Shown in pieces: positions 26,007-33,695 of a stretch of 64,000 nucleotides of DNA (the stretch's first letter is position 1; each line of letters starts with the position of its first letter). The stretch covers positions 8,344 through 72,343 of the forward strand of contig JBBITL010000021.1 in NCBI GenBank assembly GCA_037440765.1, read 5' to 3'. The translations under genes and the position numbers were made by a program. Below the pieces are notes generated by a model. The model ran no database searches. It saw only the letters and a program-made list of their open reading frames with translations, and was not told the origin of the DNA. Origin of the DNA: DTKY01 sp037440765. GTDB taxonomy: Bacteria > Acidobacteriota > Terriglobia > Bryobacterales > Bryobacteraceae.

Positions 26007-27178
26007 AGCGCGTAGCCATTCTTGGCGGCGGCCCCGCCGGCTCGTTCGCGGCCGAGCGCCTCGCCTCGGCCGGAATGAAGACGGTCCTGTTCGACGACAA
26101 GCTGGCGTGGGAAAAGCCCTGCGGCGGCGGCCTGACCTACAAGGCTTACGAGAAGTACCCCTTCCTGCTCCACAACGACAGTCCCAAGCGCCTGGTCACC
26201 ATGACGCGGCTGGCTGCGCCGGGCGCCGTCTACACCCGCATGAAACTGAGACAGCCGCTGCTGATCTACTCGCGGTACGAGCTTAACCGGCTGCTGCTGG
26301 CGCGCGCCGGGCGGGCGGGAGCGGACATCGAGCAAGCCCGGGTTCTGCGCCTGGAGCGCGCGGGCGGCCGCTGGCGCCTCTGGACAGGGCAAGGGTCGCT
26401 CGAAGCCGACTTCTGCATCGTTGCGACGGGCGCCCGGAACCCCCTCCGCGAGGTGGGCACGCGGCTCACAGCCGACGACACGATGCTGGCGCTCGGCTAC
26501 TATGTGCCCGCTGAACAGGACCACGTCGATATCCAGTTTCTGCCGCAGTTGCAGGGCTACATCTGGGTCTTCCCCCGCTGCGGCCACCTGTCGGTAGGCA
26601 TCTGCGGCAAGGGCGAGCCGGCCCAGAGTCTGCGGGCCAGGCTTGAGGCTTACATGCGGGAGAAGGCGATTGCCTGGAAGAACGGGCAGTTCTACAGTCA
26701 CCTGCTGCCTTCACTTGCCACGGCCAACTGGAGGAGCAACCGCGTGGCGGACCGGGGCTGGCTGGCGGTGGGCGATGCCGGCGGCCTTGTGGACCCGGTG
26801 ACCGGCGAAGGCCTCTACTACGCCATCCGCTCCGGCGACCTCGCCAGCCAGGTGGTGCTTTCCGACGAGCACGCTCCCGAGGAAAAGCCGTATGCCTACC
26901 GCAACCTTCTCCAGCGCGATTTCGCCGCCGACCTGGAACTCGGAGCGGCGCTGGCGCGGCGCCTGTTCCGCGGCAGCCTGCTGTTTGCCGGAGTGCCTCA
27001 GCGTATGATCCAGTTCATGCGCCGCAGCCCCAGGTTCCACGAGCTGGTGCAGGATCTGTTCGCCGGCACGCAGGGTTACCTTGGTCTTAAGAAGCGCCTG
27101 CTCCGCAACCTGCACGGAACCATGTTCGAGACCGTCGTGAATTTTCTGTTCAGCAGGCTGGTACCCGGAGAAACTTAG
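26003..27178 (+). CDS. Geranylgeranyl reductase family flavoprotein
   Basis: A 391-residue FAD-dependent enzyme. The N-terminal Rossmann motif is ILGGGPAGSFAAERLA, followed by PCGGGLTYKAYE, CIVATGARNPLR, and the second FAD motif VGDAGGLVDPVTGEGLYYAI. The order and spacing match the geranylgeranyl reductase family, which saturates isoprenoid chains of quinones or lipids, although related members have other substrates. It follows the small lipoprotein with a 4-base overlap and precedes hemL by nine bases, hinting at co-expression with tetrapyrrole synthesis. Confidence 0.83.
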   Translation: MKRVAILGGGPAGSFAAERLASAGMKTVLFDDKLAWEKPCGGGLTYKAYEKYPFLLHNDSPKRLVTMTRLAAPGAVYTRMKLRQPLLIYSRYELNRLLLARAGRAGADIEQARVLRLERAGGRWRLWTGQGSLEADFCIVATGARNPLREVGTRLTADDTMLALGYYVPAEQDHVDIQFLPQLQGYIWVFPRCGHLSVGICGKGEPAQSLRARLEAYMREKAIAWKNGQFYSHLLPSLATANWRSNRVADRGWLAVGDAGGLVDPVTGEGLYYAIRSGDLASQVVLSDEHAPEEKPYAYRNLLQRDFAADLELGAALARRLFRGSLLFAGVPQRMIQFMRRSPRFHELVQDLFAGTQGYLGLKKRLLRNLHGTMFETVVNFLFSRLVPGET

Positions 27179-27187
27179 CCTTCAACC

Positions 27188-28450
27188 ATGACTCATCGCA
27201 GGTCGTATGAACTGCTGACCCGGGCGCAGATGTCCATCCCCGGAGGCGTCAACTCGCCGGTCCGCGCGTTCCGCGGGGTGGGAGGCGTCCCGCCCTTCAT
27301 CCGGCGCGGGCAGGGCTCGCGCATCTGGGACGCCGACGGAAACGAGTACATCGATTATGTGGGCTCCTGGGGCCCGCTGCTGCTTGGCCACCGCCACCCG
27401 GACATCCTCAAGGCGATCGAGGAGGCGGCAGCCTGCGGCACCAGCTTCGGCGCGCCTACCGAGCGCGAAATCGAACTGGCCGAGACCATCTGCGACGCCG
27501 TGCCCTCGATGGAGATGGTGCGCCTGGTGAACTCCGGCACTGAAGCCACCATGAGCGCCATCCGGCTGGCGCGCGGCTTCACCGGCCGGGACCTCACGGT
27601 GAAGTTCGAGGGCTGCTACCACGGCCACGTCGATTCGCTTCTGGTGAAGGCCGGGTCGGGGGTGGCGACGCTCGGACTTCCTGACACGGCGGGCGTTCCG
27701 GTGAGCTTCGCCGACACCACCCTCGCGCTGCCGTTCAACTCCATCGACGCCGCGCAGCGGGCCTTCCAGGAGCACGGCGAGCGCATCGCCGCTGTGATCG
27801 TCGAGCCCGTGGCCGGCAACATGGGATGCGTTGCCCCGCTTTCCGGCTTCCTTGAAGCCCTGCGCGAGCTGACCGCGCGCCACGGCGCGCTACTCATCTT
27901 CGACGAAGTGATGACGGGCTTTCGCGTGGCTTACGGGGGCGCCCAGCAGCTCTATGGAATCCGCCCCGACCTGACCACACTGGGCAAGGTTATCGGCGGC
28001 GGCCTTCCCATCGGAGCCTACGGCGGCCGCACTGACATCATGTCGAAGGTGGCGCCCGTGGGACCCGTCTACCAGGCCGGGACGCTTTCGGGCAACCCGC
28101 TGGCGGTGTCGGCGGGCCTGGCCATGCTGCGTCACTTGAAGTCGCATCCCGAGGTTTACGGGCAGATCGACAGGCATGCCGCCCGGCTGGTGGCGGACAT
28201 GCCGGAGGGGCTGGCCGCGAACCGGGTGGGCTCGATGTTCACGGTGTTCTTCTGCCCGGGACCGGTGACCGATTACGAATCGGCCAAGCGCTCCGACACG
28301 GCCCGCTTCGCCGAGTACTTTCACTTCATGCTGGAGCGGGGCATCTATCTGGCGCCATCGCAGTTCGAGGCGGCCTTTGTCTCATCCGCCCACACCAGCG
28401 AGGACATAGACCGTACAATCAGCGCGGCCCTGGAGTTTCACGGCCGGTAG
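27188..28450 (+). CDS. hemL: Glutamate-1-semialdehyde 2,1-aminomutase
   Basis: Converts glutamate-1-semialdehyde to 5-aminolevulinate, the C5 pathway entry to heme and cobalamin. The 420-residue class III PLP enzyme has SGTEATMSAIRLAR, FDEVMTGFRVAYGG and the cofactor-binding Lys in TTLGKVIGGGLPIGAYGG. Length and motifs are typical, starting with a HRRSYELLTRAQMSIPGGVN opening. A C5-pathway enzyme is consistent with the B12-dependent ribonucleotide reductase elsewhere in the window, as both draw on tetrapyrrole supply. Confidence 0.96.
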   Translation: MTHRRSYELLTRAQMSIPGGVNSPVRAFRGVGGVPPFIRRGQGSRIWDADGNEYIDYVGSWGPLLLGHRHPDILKAIEEAAACGTSFGAPTEREIELAETICDAVPSMEMVRLVNSGTEATMSAIRLARGFTGRDLTVKFEGCYHGHVDSLLVKAGSGVATLGLPDTAGVPVSFADTTLALPFNSIDAAQRAFQEHGERIAAVIVEPVAGNMGCVAPLSGFLEALRELTARHGALLIFDEVMTGFRVAYGGAQQLYGIRPDLTTLGKVIGGGLPIGAYGGRTDIMSKVAPVGPVYQAGTLSGNPLAVSAGLAMLRHLKSHPEVYGQIDRHAARLVADMPEGLAANRVGSMFTVFFCPGPVTDYESAKRSDTARFAEYFHFMLERGIYLAPSQFEAAFVSSAHTSEDIDRTISAALEFHGR

Positions 28451-28517
28451 AGCCGGCCGCCGGGCGCGCCTCCACAGGCGTGGCATCGCGAATATAATGA
28501 GGAGCATCGGTGAGAGC

Positions 28518-29423
28518 ATGGCGCAGGCAGGCGACGAAGCTGGGCCGTTGGGACTGCCAGCCTGGAAGACCTGGGTTTCCGCTGGTTCCGCTGTCCTGCT
28601 GGGGGTGGCGTTCATCATAGCTGGGGTCTGGAAGATCACCGACCCGATAGCCGCCTCGGTACGGCTGGTTCAGGCGCAAGTTCCCGCGGCCCTGGGATTG
28701 CCGGCTGCGATCGGTTTCGGGATAGCTGAGACTTTGGCCGGCGTCCTGCTGCTGGCGCCGCGGCTGCGCCGCTGGGGGGCATGGCTGACGGCTGCGCTGC
28801 TGGTCGCCTTCATGGTCTACATTGCCTTGTTTTACAACGTGCTGCGGGGCCAGGAGTGTAACTGCTTTCCCTGGATCGAGCGCGCGGTGGGACCGGCCTT
28901 CTTCATCGGCGACGCGGTCATGCTGCTGATGGCGGGACTGGCCGGCTGGTGGGCCGGACCTGCGCGCGGATTGAGGAGCGCAGCTATCGTGTTTGCGGCG
29001 GTGTGCGTTTTCGCCGGAGTGTCCTACGGCGTGGTGGCGGCCCGCGGCGCAGCGGTAATCGCGCCCGAATTCGTTACGGTGGACGGGCAGCCCTTCCCGC
29101 TGCGGGAGGGACGGGTGTTCCTGTACTTCTTCAACCCCGAATGCCTGCACTGCGCCACGGTTGCGGGGGAGCTGGGCAGACTGGATTGGGGCCACACCAG
29201 GCTGGTCGCTGTGGCCACGCAGATGCCGGAGTTCGGCCGGGAATTTCTGGTTTCGAGCGGACTGCCGGCGGCGCTCACGGCGGACGTGGACGTGTTGAAG
29301 GAGGTCTTCTCGTTCGTGGACGTGCCATTCGGCGTGGCGGTTGAGAGTGGCCGCCAGCGGTCGGCGTTCATCAGCTTTGACGGCGCGCCGGAGGCTCTGC
29401 GCAAGCTGGGGTTTGTGCGGTAG
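28518..29423 (+). CDS. MauE/DoxX-type membrane domain fused to a thioredoxin-like domain
   Basis: A 301-residue membrane protein. Residues about 20-165 form the four-helix MauE/DoxX module, with a CNC motif in NVLRGQECNCFPW. A fifth helix (about 165-185) leads to a periplasmic domain beginning FVTVDGQPFPLREGRVFLY, which has FFNPECLHCATV, a thioredoxin-like CxxC. MauE-type proteins help form disulfides or mature periplasmic quinoproteins. Here both redox modules sit in one chain. TATAAT at 28493-28498 may be the -10 box. ATG 28518 is chosen over an in-frame ATG at 28497 which overlaps that box. Confidence 0.72.
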   Translation: MAQAGDEAGPLGLPAWKTWVSAGSAVLLGVAFIIAGVWKITDPIAASVRLVQAQVPAALGLPAAIGFGIAETLAGVLLLAPRLRRWGAWLTAALLVAFMVYIALFYNVLRGQECNCFPWIERAVGPAFFIGDAVMLLMAGLAGWWAGPARGLRSAAIVFAAVCVFAGVSYGVVAARGAAVIAPEFVTVDGQPFPLREGRVFLYFFNPECLHCATVAGELGRLDWGHTRLVAVATQMPEFGREFLVSSGLPAALTADVDVLKEVFSFVDVPFGVAVESGRQRSAFISFDGAPEALRKLGFVR

Positions 29424-29459
29424 GGGTGGAGGTTCGGGCTGGTCCAGGGACGGTTTTCG

Positions 29460-29489
29460 TTGACCGGCGCCGGGGGTCTGGTCTATAGT
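29460..29489 (+). promoter_or_regulatory. Promoter of tRNA-Gly
   Basis: TTGACC at 29460-29465 and TATAGT at 29484-29489 with an 18-base spacer match a sigma70-type promoter. The predicted start falls near 29496, about 20 bases before the mature tRNA end at 29517, which suits a tRNA precursor. Confidence 0.65.
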
Positions 29490-29516
29490 GGGGATGTCAC
29501 GCCGCAGCGCCACTGG

Positions 29517-29591
<75 letters not shown>

Positions 29592-29781
29592 TGTTTTCAA
29601 TGGCTTACGGGAGAATCGCGCGCCCTCCATTAGAGAATATACCCTCCACTTAGCTGTAACCTGCTCATTCTGCAACAGTTATAAGGCCTCTTCTGAGCAG
29701 AGCCAAGAAACTCGAGCTTCGAGCTGCGCCGGAGCCGGAGAGCTATCCGTAACGTGTTGATTCTAAGGGACTGAGTTTCTT

Positions 29782-29808
29782 GACGTCCAGCTTGGCGGGC
29801 TGGCATTC
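29782..29808 (-). repeat. Inverted partial copy of the tRNA-Gly anticodon arm
   Basis: Read on the minus strand, this 27-base stretch matches tRNA positions 29537-29563 with three mismatches, including 14 identical bases in a row (CCAAGCTGGACGTC). The mismatches lie in the anticodon loop and would turn CCC into a GCC-like anticodon. The rest of a tRNA is not present around it. Confidence 0.7.
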
Positions 29809-30017
29809 GGTGCAAGCGAAGGTCACATCCGTGATGAACGCGGTTCCGGAGCCGGAACGCGGATGCGGTTTCCAGGGTCTTGTTAGCACCCACTGCTGTC
29901 CAAAATAGCTGATCCCCTGCCGTCCCTCTGTTGAAAACAAGCCCCTTGTTCCCCGTTTTGGGCTGATTCCTCGACCCAGGTTCCCCTCCGAAGCCGGTAC
30001 GTGCTGTCCAAGACCCC

Positions 30018-30300
30018 TCACCAGGAGATCGCCAGTTGCTGCGCCTTGTCGGCCACCGGTTGGGGCGGCCCTTCGAACGGGTGATCGATCCAGAGCCACA
30101 AGTCGCGGTAAACAAACAACTGCTGGCGCAGCAGACCTTCTGCTGGCTCAGCGCGGCGAACCAGTCGTAGTCGGTGTAGCCCCGGTCGAAGAAGACCAGC
30201 AGAGAGCCGGGCGGCAGCTTCAGACGCCGGGCCACACGGATTTCGTGCTGCTTGCCCGGGGTGATCACGGCGCAGGCCGGCAGGTGAGGAACGCCGGAAC
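30018..30300 (-). pseudogene. IS4-family transposase remnant, frameshifted
   Basis: The minus strand reads VPHLPACAVITPGKQHEI, then VARRLKLPPGSLLVF and DRGYTDYDWFAALSQQKV, which is the second catalytic Asp region (DRGY) of IS4-type DDE transposases. It then shifts frame to VYRDLWLWIDHPFEGPPQP and ends at a stop at 30018. No first Asp, no final Glu region and no terminal inverted repeats are seen. It is a fragment of an inactive insertion sequence. Confidence 0.72.
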
Positions 30301-30363
30301 CTCGACGAAGCCTTTTGTCATTGCGAAACGCGCCGTGTGGGAGGCGTTGTCAAGGGCGGAGCA

Positions 30364-30400
30364 AAAGGGAACCACTGGGGCGGCGAGAAAGGGGACCACT
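30364..30400 (+). repeat. Pair of short direct repeats, possible IS end
   Basis: AAAGGGAACCACT (30364-30376) and AAAGGGGACCACT (30388-30400) differ at one base and are 24 bases apart. Multiple short repeats with this type of sequence occur at the ends of some IS21-family elements, where the transposase binds. No istA or istB gene is left here. Confidence 0.35.
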
Positions 30401-30507
30401 CTCAGCCTTGCCAAGAGGAGAGGATTGGGCGGTTTGGGGCCGCCTGGAGCGAAGCCCTGCGAGGCCGTAGGCCGAGCGTTTAGGGCGCAGCGGAAGGCGG
30501 GCGCGCC

Positions 30508-31320
30508 CTACTTCTCTGCCACCAGGCGGGCGATGCGCTCGGGGCGCCAGCTCCAGTCCGCCGCGGCCCGCACATCCTCGTAGCGCAGGATGCGCAGAGC
30601 GCCGAACGCTTTCAGCAGCTCATTGGGGCGGGGGAGCCACGGCGCCGCGTCCTCGCTTCCCGACTCATCCATCAGGTGCTCGAAAACCAGACGGCCACGC
30701 GGCCTGAGCGAATCTACGATCCGCTGAACGTAGGGTTCGCGCAGCGGCACCCAAGTGTAGCTCATGACAACCAGGTCCCATTGCGCCCGGCCAAAGTCAA
30801 AATCCTCGTGGCGCCGGACCAGGGCTGTCAAGGACACTCCGGCCTTCTTTGCGGACTCCAGGGCGGCGCCGACGCCCCCGGCCGAGAAGTCGAAACCCGT
30901 AACCTGCCAGCCCTTTGAGGCAAGGAAAACGGCGTTCCTCCCCTGTCCCATATGCACATCGAGCGCCCGGCCCGGCTGAAGGTCGCGCGCGGCTTCCACC
31001 AGCAACGCGTTCGGCTCCGCGTTGAAGCGCGGCGCGGAGCTCGCGTAGGTCCGGTCGAAGAAGAGCGGATGAAGTTCCTGGCGGCGCTCATCGGAAAGCC
31101 TCTCGAGGATCCGGGAACGCCGCTCGATCGCCGCGGCGTCAAGACCGGAGCGCTTCAGGTGTTCGATGTACGCCGCGCGCGTATCCGCGACGCCGATGGG
31201 TTGACGGCGATACCAAGCGACGTACTCGCTCCAGACCTGCTCCTCGTCCGGCGCGGAGAAGGCCAGTCCCGAGGCAGCCGAGCAGAGCCAGAGTCGCCGC
31301 GTGAGGCGGGGCGCGCTCAC
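30508..31320 (-). CDS. SAM-dependent methyltransferase with an apparent export signal
   Basis: A 270-residue protein starting at GTG 31320 (GTGA overlap with the upstream isomerase gene). The first 24 residues, RLTRRLWLCSAASGLAFSAP, look like a signal peptide with a twin-arginine-like start. The body is a class I methyltransferase: GRALDVHMGQGRNAVFLASK (motif I, with HMGQG in place of the usual GxGxG), VTGFDFSAGG and WDLVVMSYTWVPLREPY, then LRPRGRLVFEHLM. An exported methyltransferase would lack SAM outside the cell, so either the signal is not functional or the role differs. It is the last gene of the sugar-dehydrogenase operon. Confidence 0.72.
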   Translation of the reverse strand: MSAPRLTRRLWLCSAASGLAFSAPDEEQVWSEYVAWYRRQPIGVADTRAAYIEHLKRSGLDAAAIERRSRILERLSDERRQELHPLFFDRTYASSAPRFNAEPNALLVEAARDLQPGRALDVHMGQGRNAVFLASKGWQVTGFDFSAGGVGAALESAKKAGVSLTALVRRHEDFDFGRAQWDLVVMSYTWVPLREPYVQRIVDSLRPRGRLVFEHLMDESGSEDAAPWLPRPNELLKAFGALRILRYEDVRAAADWSWRPERIARLVAEK

Positions 31321-32135
31321 GCCCGCAACCCGGCCAGTACGCCGCGCATGTAGGCGAATGACTTCTGCATGCCGGGGAACGGGTCCTTGGCGTCGATCTC
31401 GTACTCCAGGCCGACCAGGCCTTTGTAGTTCATCCGCTTCAACTCCCGGAACATGGCGGCAACGGGCATTGCGCCGTCGCCCACCGGGCACTGGCTCTTG
31501 GACTCTTTGAGGTCGCGCAGGTCCTTGATGTGCACGTCGAGAAGCCGGCTGCCCGCCGCCCGGAGCGTCTCGATGAGATCCACCCCCGTGCGCACCGTGT
31601 GGCCGGCGTCCACGCACACCCCTACCCTGGGGTCCATGCCGCCCATCAGCTTCAAGGCGCTTTGGGGAGTGGGGAACATCTTATCCTCGGGGCCGTGATT
31701 ATGCACCGCGACCGAGATGTTGTATTCCTTCACGAACTTCTCGATCTTCGGCAGGTTGATGGGCGTGGCGCCAATCACCATCATGGGCATGCCCGCCAGC
31801 CGGGCGTACTCGAAGTAGGACCGTATGTCGGCCTCGTCGTCCTTCTGCATGTAGACCACGCCTCCGCTGGTGATCACCAGCCCCGCGTCCTCGAACTCCT
31901 TGCGGCCGGCGGCCAGTTCCTCGGGTGTGCTCTTGTACAGCAGGTGCATCTCCTTGATGCTGACGTAGCGCACGTTCAGTTGCCTGATCATCTCGATGGC
32001 CTTGGTGCGCGGAAACATGCGCAGCGAGTAGGTGCACACGGCCAGCCGGATGTCGCCTGGGACCTCGGCGGGGCGGGCCGCGGCGGGCAGCAGGCCCGCG
32101 GCCGTTGCGGAGCAAAGGAAAGATCGGCGGTTCAT
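31317..32135 (-). CDS. Sugar phosphate isomerase/epimerase (xylose isomerase-like TIM barrel), exported
   Basis: A 272-residue protein with a twin-arginine signal (NRRSFLCSATAAGLL). The TIM barrel has IRLAVCTYSLRMFPRTKA, ISVAVHNHGPEDKMFP (metal His), VGVCVDAGHTVRTG and GLVGLEYEIDAKDPFP, which are the metal-site strands of the AP-endonuclease-2/xylose isomerase-like family. Related proteins epimerise or isomerise oxidised sugars and are often next to Gfo/Idh dehydrogenases, as here. It lies 25 bases after the Gfo/Idh gene and overlaps the methyltransferase gene by four bases. Confidence 0.85.
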   Translation of the reverse strand: MNRRSFLCSATAAGLLPAAARPAEVPGDIRLAVCTYSLRMFPRTKAIEMIRQLNVRYVSIKEMHLLYKSTPEELAAGRKEFEDAGLVITSGGVVYMQKDDEADIRSYFEYARLAGMPMMVIGATPINLPKIEKFVKEYNISVAVHNHGPEDKMFPTPQSALKLMGGMDPRVGVCVDAGHTVRTGVDLIETLRAAGSRLLDVHIKDLRDLKESKSQCPVGDGAMPVAAMFRELKRMNYKGLVGLEYEIDAKDPFPGMQKSFAYMRGVLAGLRA

Positions 32136-32160
32136 GGTTGGTCTCCTAAACCGGCTCTTG

Positions 32161-33687
32161 TTACAGTTTCAGCTCCCAACCCTTGCGGAACTCGGGCTGG
32201 ACGTACTTGTTCGCCTCCGGGCTGTTGGTGAAGCGCTGGTTCCGGCTGTCCCATTCCAGCTTGCCTGGGACGCGGAACGCGATCACGCCAAGCGTGGTCC
32301 ACTCGGTGAAGGGCGCCGTGATGCTGAAATCGGAGCAGGAAGGGTCGCCGCCCTTGCAGGCGCGGACCCAGTCCCGCATGTGGCCCGGAGAGCGCGTCAG
32401 CAGCGGGGACGGGAGCTCGAAGTCCTGCCACCGCGATGCGGGCAGCAGGTGGACTCCCTCTCCACGGTCGCAAGTCGCCATGATGCCCTGGGTGCCGATG
32501 AACACCGCTCCGTTCCCGGTCAAAACGCCGGGCTGCGGCCCCAGCCCCCAGCCGCCCGGCGGTTCAAAGACGGCGATTCCCTGGCCTCCCGGGCTGGTCC
32601 GCGACTTGATCGGGCCTGCGGGCTTGGGTGGGGGGGGAGGCGGTCCTCCCGGCTGACGTACCCTTCCCACCAGGTTGTTGGGGCGGGGCAGAATGGTCTC
32701 GTTCTCCATGCCCGGCACACGGTAGGCTTCCGGATCGCCTGGCCGGGCTGAATCGTGCCAGTACACCGTCACCGGCGGCATCTTTCCGCGGGCCGGGAAC
32801 TCGTAGCGGATCACCGCGCGGTTGGGAAACGTGTGCTTGCTCTCGTTCACGATCGAGAGCCGCTCCAGACTCGTGGGCGCGCCCAGTTGCAGCGCCATGT
32901 GCACGGGCCCGGCCGTGTGGATTCCCCAGTTTCCGATCTGGCCCGTCCCGAAATCGAAGAAGCCCCTCCAGTTGTAGGGAAGGTACTGGGAGCTGAACGA
33001 ACGGACCGGGGCGCTTCCCAGCCACAGGCTCCAGTCCAGCGACTCTGGCGCGGCCTCTTCGGGGGGCAGATCCTGCAACCCCGTGGGATGCGTGCCGAGC
33101 TGGGTCGAAACGTGCACCTCGGTTACGTCGCCGATGGCGCCAGACCAGACGATCTCCGACGCCACCCGGATGCCCTCGTGCGAGAAACCCTGGTTGCCCA
33201 TCTGCGTGGCGACGCCGTACTTCACCGCCGCATCCTGTAGCAGGCGCGCCTCCCAGGGGGTTCGGGTGAGAGGCTTCTCGACGTAGACGTGCTTGCCGAG
33301 CTGCATGCACGGGAGCGCCACGGTCGCGTGCATGTGGTCCGGGACGCCGATCAGGCAGGCGTCTATGCTCCTGCCTTCCTTCTCCAGCATGACGCGGAAG
33401 TCCTTGTACAGGGGCAGTCCCGCGAAACGCTTCAGGCTGGCGGCTCCACGGATCTCGTCCACTTCGCACAACGCCACTATGTTCTCGGTGCGCGCGGCGT
33501 CGTTGAGGATGCTTGCACCCTGGCCTCCGCAGCCCACGGCTGCGATGTTCAACTTGTCGTAGTAAGGCCTGTAGCCCAGCGCCCGCAGCGAGGCCACGCT
33601 GCCGAAGCCGCCGGGCGGCACCGCCCCCGCCAGCAGCGCGCCAAAGAAGAAATGTCGTCTGGAAACACCATCCGGCACGGCTGTCAC
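32161..33687 (-). CDS. Gfo/Idh/MocA-family oxidoreductase with Tat signal
   Basis: A 508-residue protein with a twin-arginine signal (SRRHFFFGALLAG). The NAD(P)-binding domain begins LNIAAVGCGGQGASILNDAA, and KHVYVEKPLTRTPWEA contains the conserved EKP motif with the catalytic Lys. The C-terminal part is the usual beta-sheet substrate domain with an inserted Pro/Gly-rich loop. Members oxidise sugars, and exported ones may be loaded with cofactor before Tat export. It starts an operon with the isomerase and methyltransferase genes; the E2 gene ends nine bases upstream of its start. Confidence 0.9.
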   Translation of the reverse strand: MTAVPDGVSRRHFFFGALLAGAVPPGGFGSVASLRALGYRPYYDKLNIAAVGCGGQGASILNDAARTENIVALCEVDEIRGAASLKRFAGLPLYKDFRVMLEKEGRSIDACLIGVPDHMHATVALPCMQLGKHVYVEKPLTRTPWEARLLQDAAVKYGVATQMGNQGFSHEGIRVASEIVWSGAIGDVTEVHVSTQLGTHPTGLQDLPPEEAAPESLDWSLWLGSAPVRSFSSQYLPYNWRGFFDFGTGQIGNWGIHTAGPVHMALQLGAPTSLERLSIVNESKHTFPNRAVIRYEFPARGKMPPVTVYWHDSARPGDPEAYRVPGMENETILPRPNNLVGRVRQPGGPPPPPPKPAGPIKSRTSPGGQGIAVFEPPGGWGLGPQPGVLTGNGAVFIGTQGIMATCDRGEGVHLLPASRWQDFELPSPLLTRSPGHMRDWVRACKGGDPSCSDFSITAPFTEWTTLGVIAFRVPGKLEWDSRNQRFTNSPEANKYVQPEFRKGWELKL

Positions 33688-33695
33688 CTCCCAGG

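Larger units (their letters stand above)
29592..30507. other. Gene-poor region of insertion debris after the tRNA
   Basis: About 0.9 kb without an intact gene. It contains an inverted partial copy of the tRNA-Gly anticodon arm (29782-29808), a broken IS4-type transposase on the minus strand (about 30018-30300), and two short direct repeats (30364-30400). Reading frames are interrupted and I see no ribosomal or tRNA gene besides. It looks like the remains of one or more insertions that targeted DNA behind the tRNA. Confidence 0.6.
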
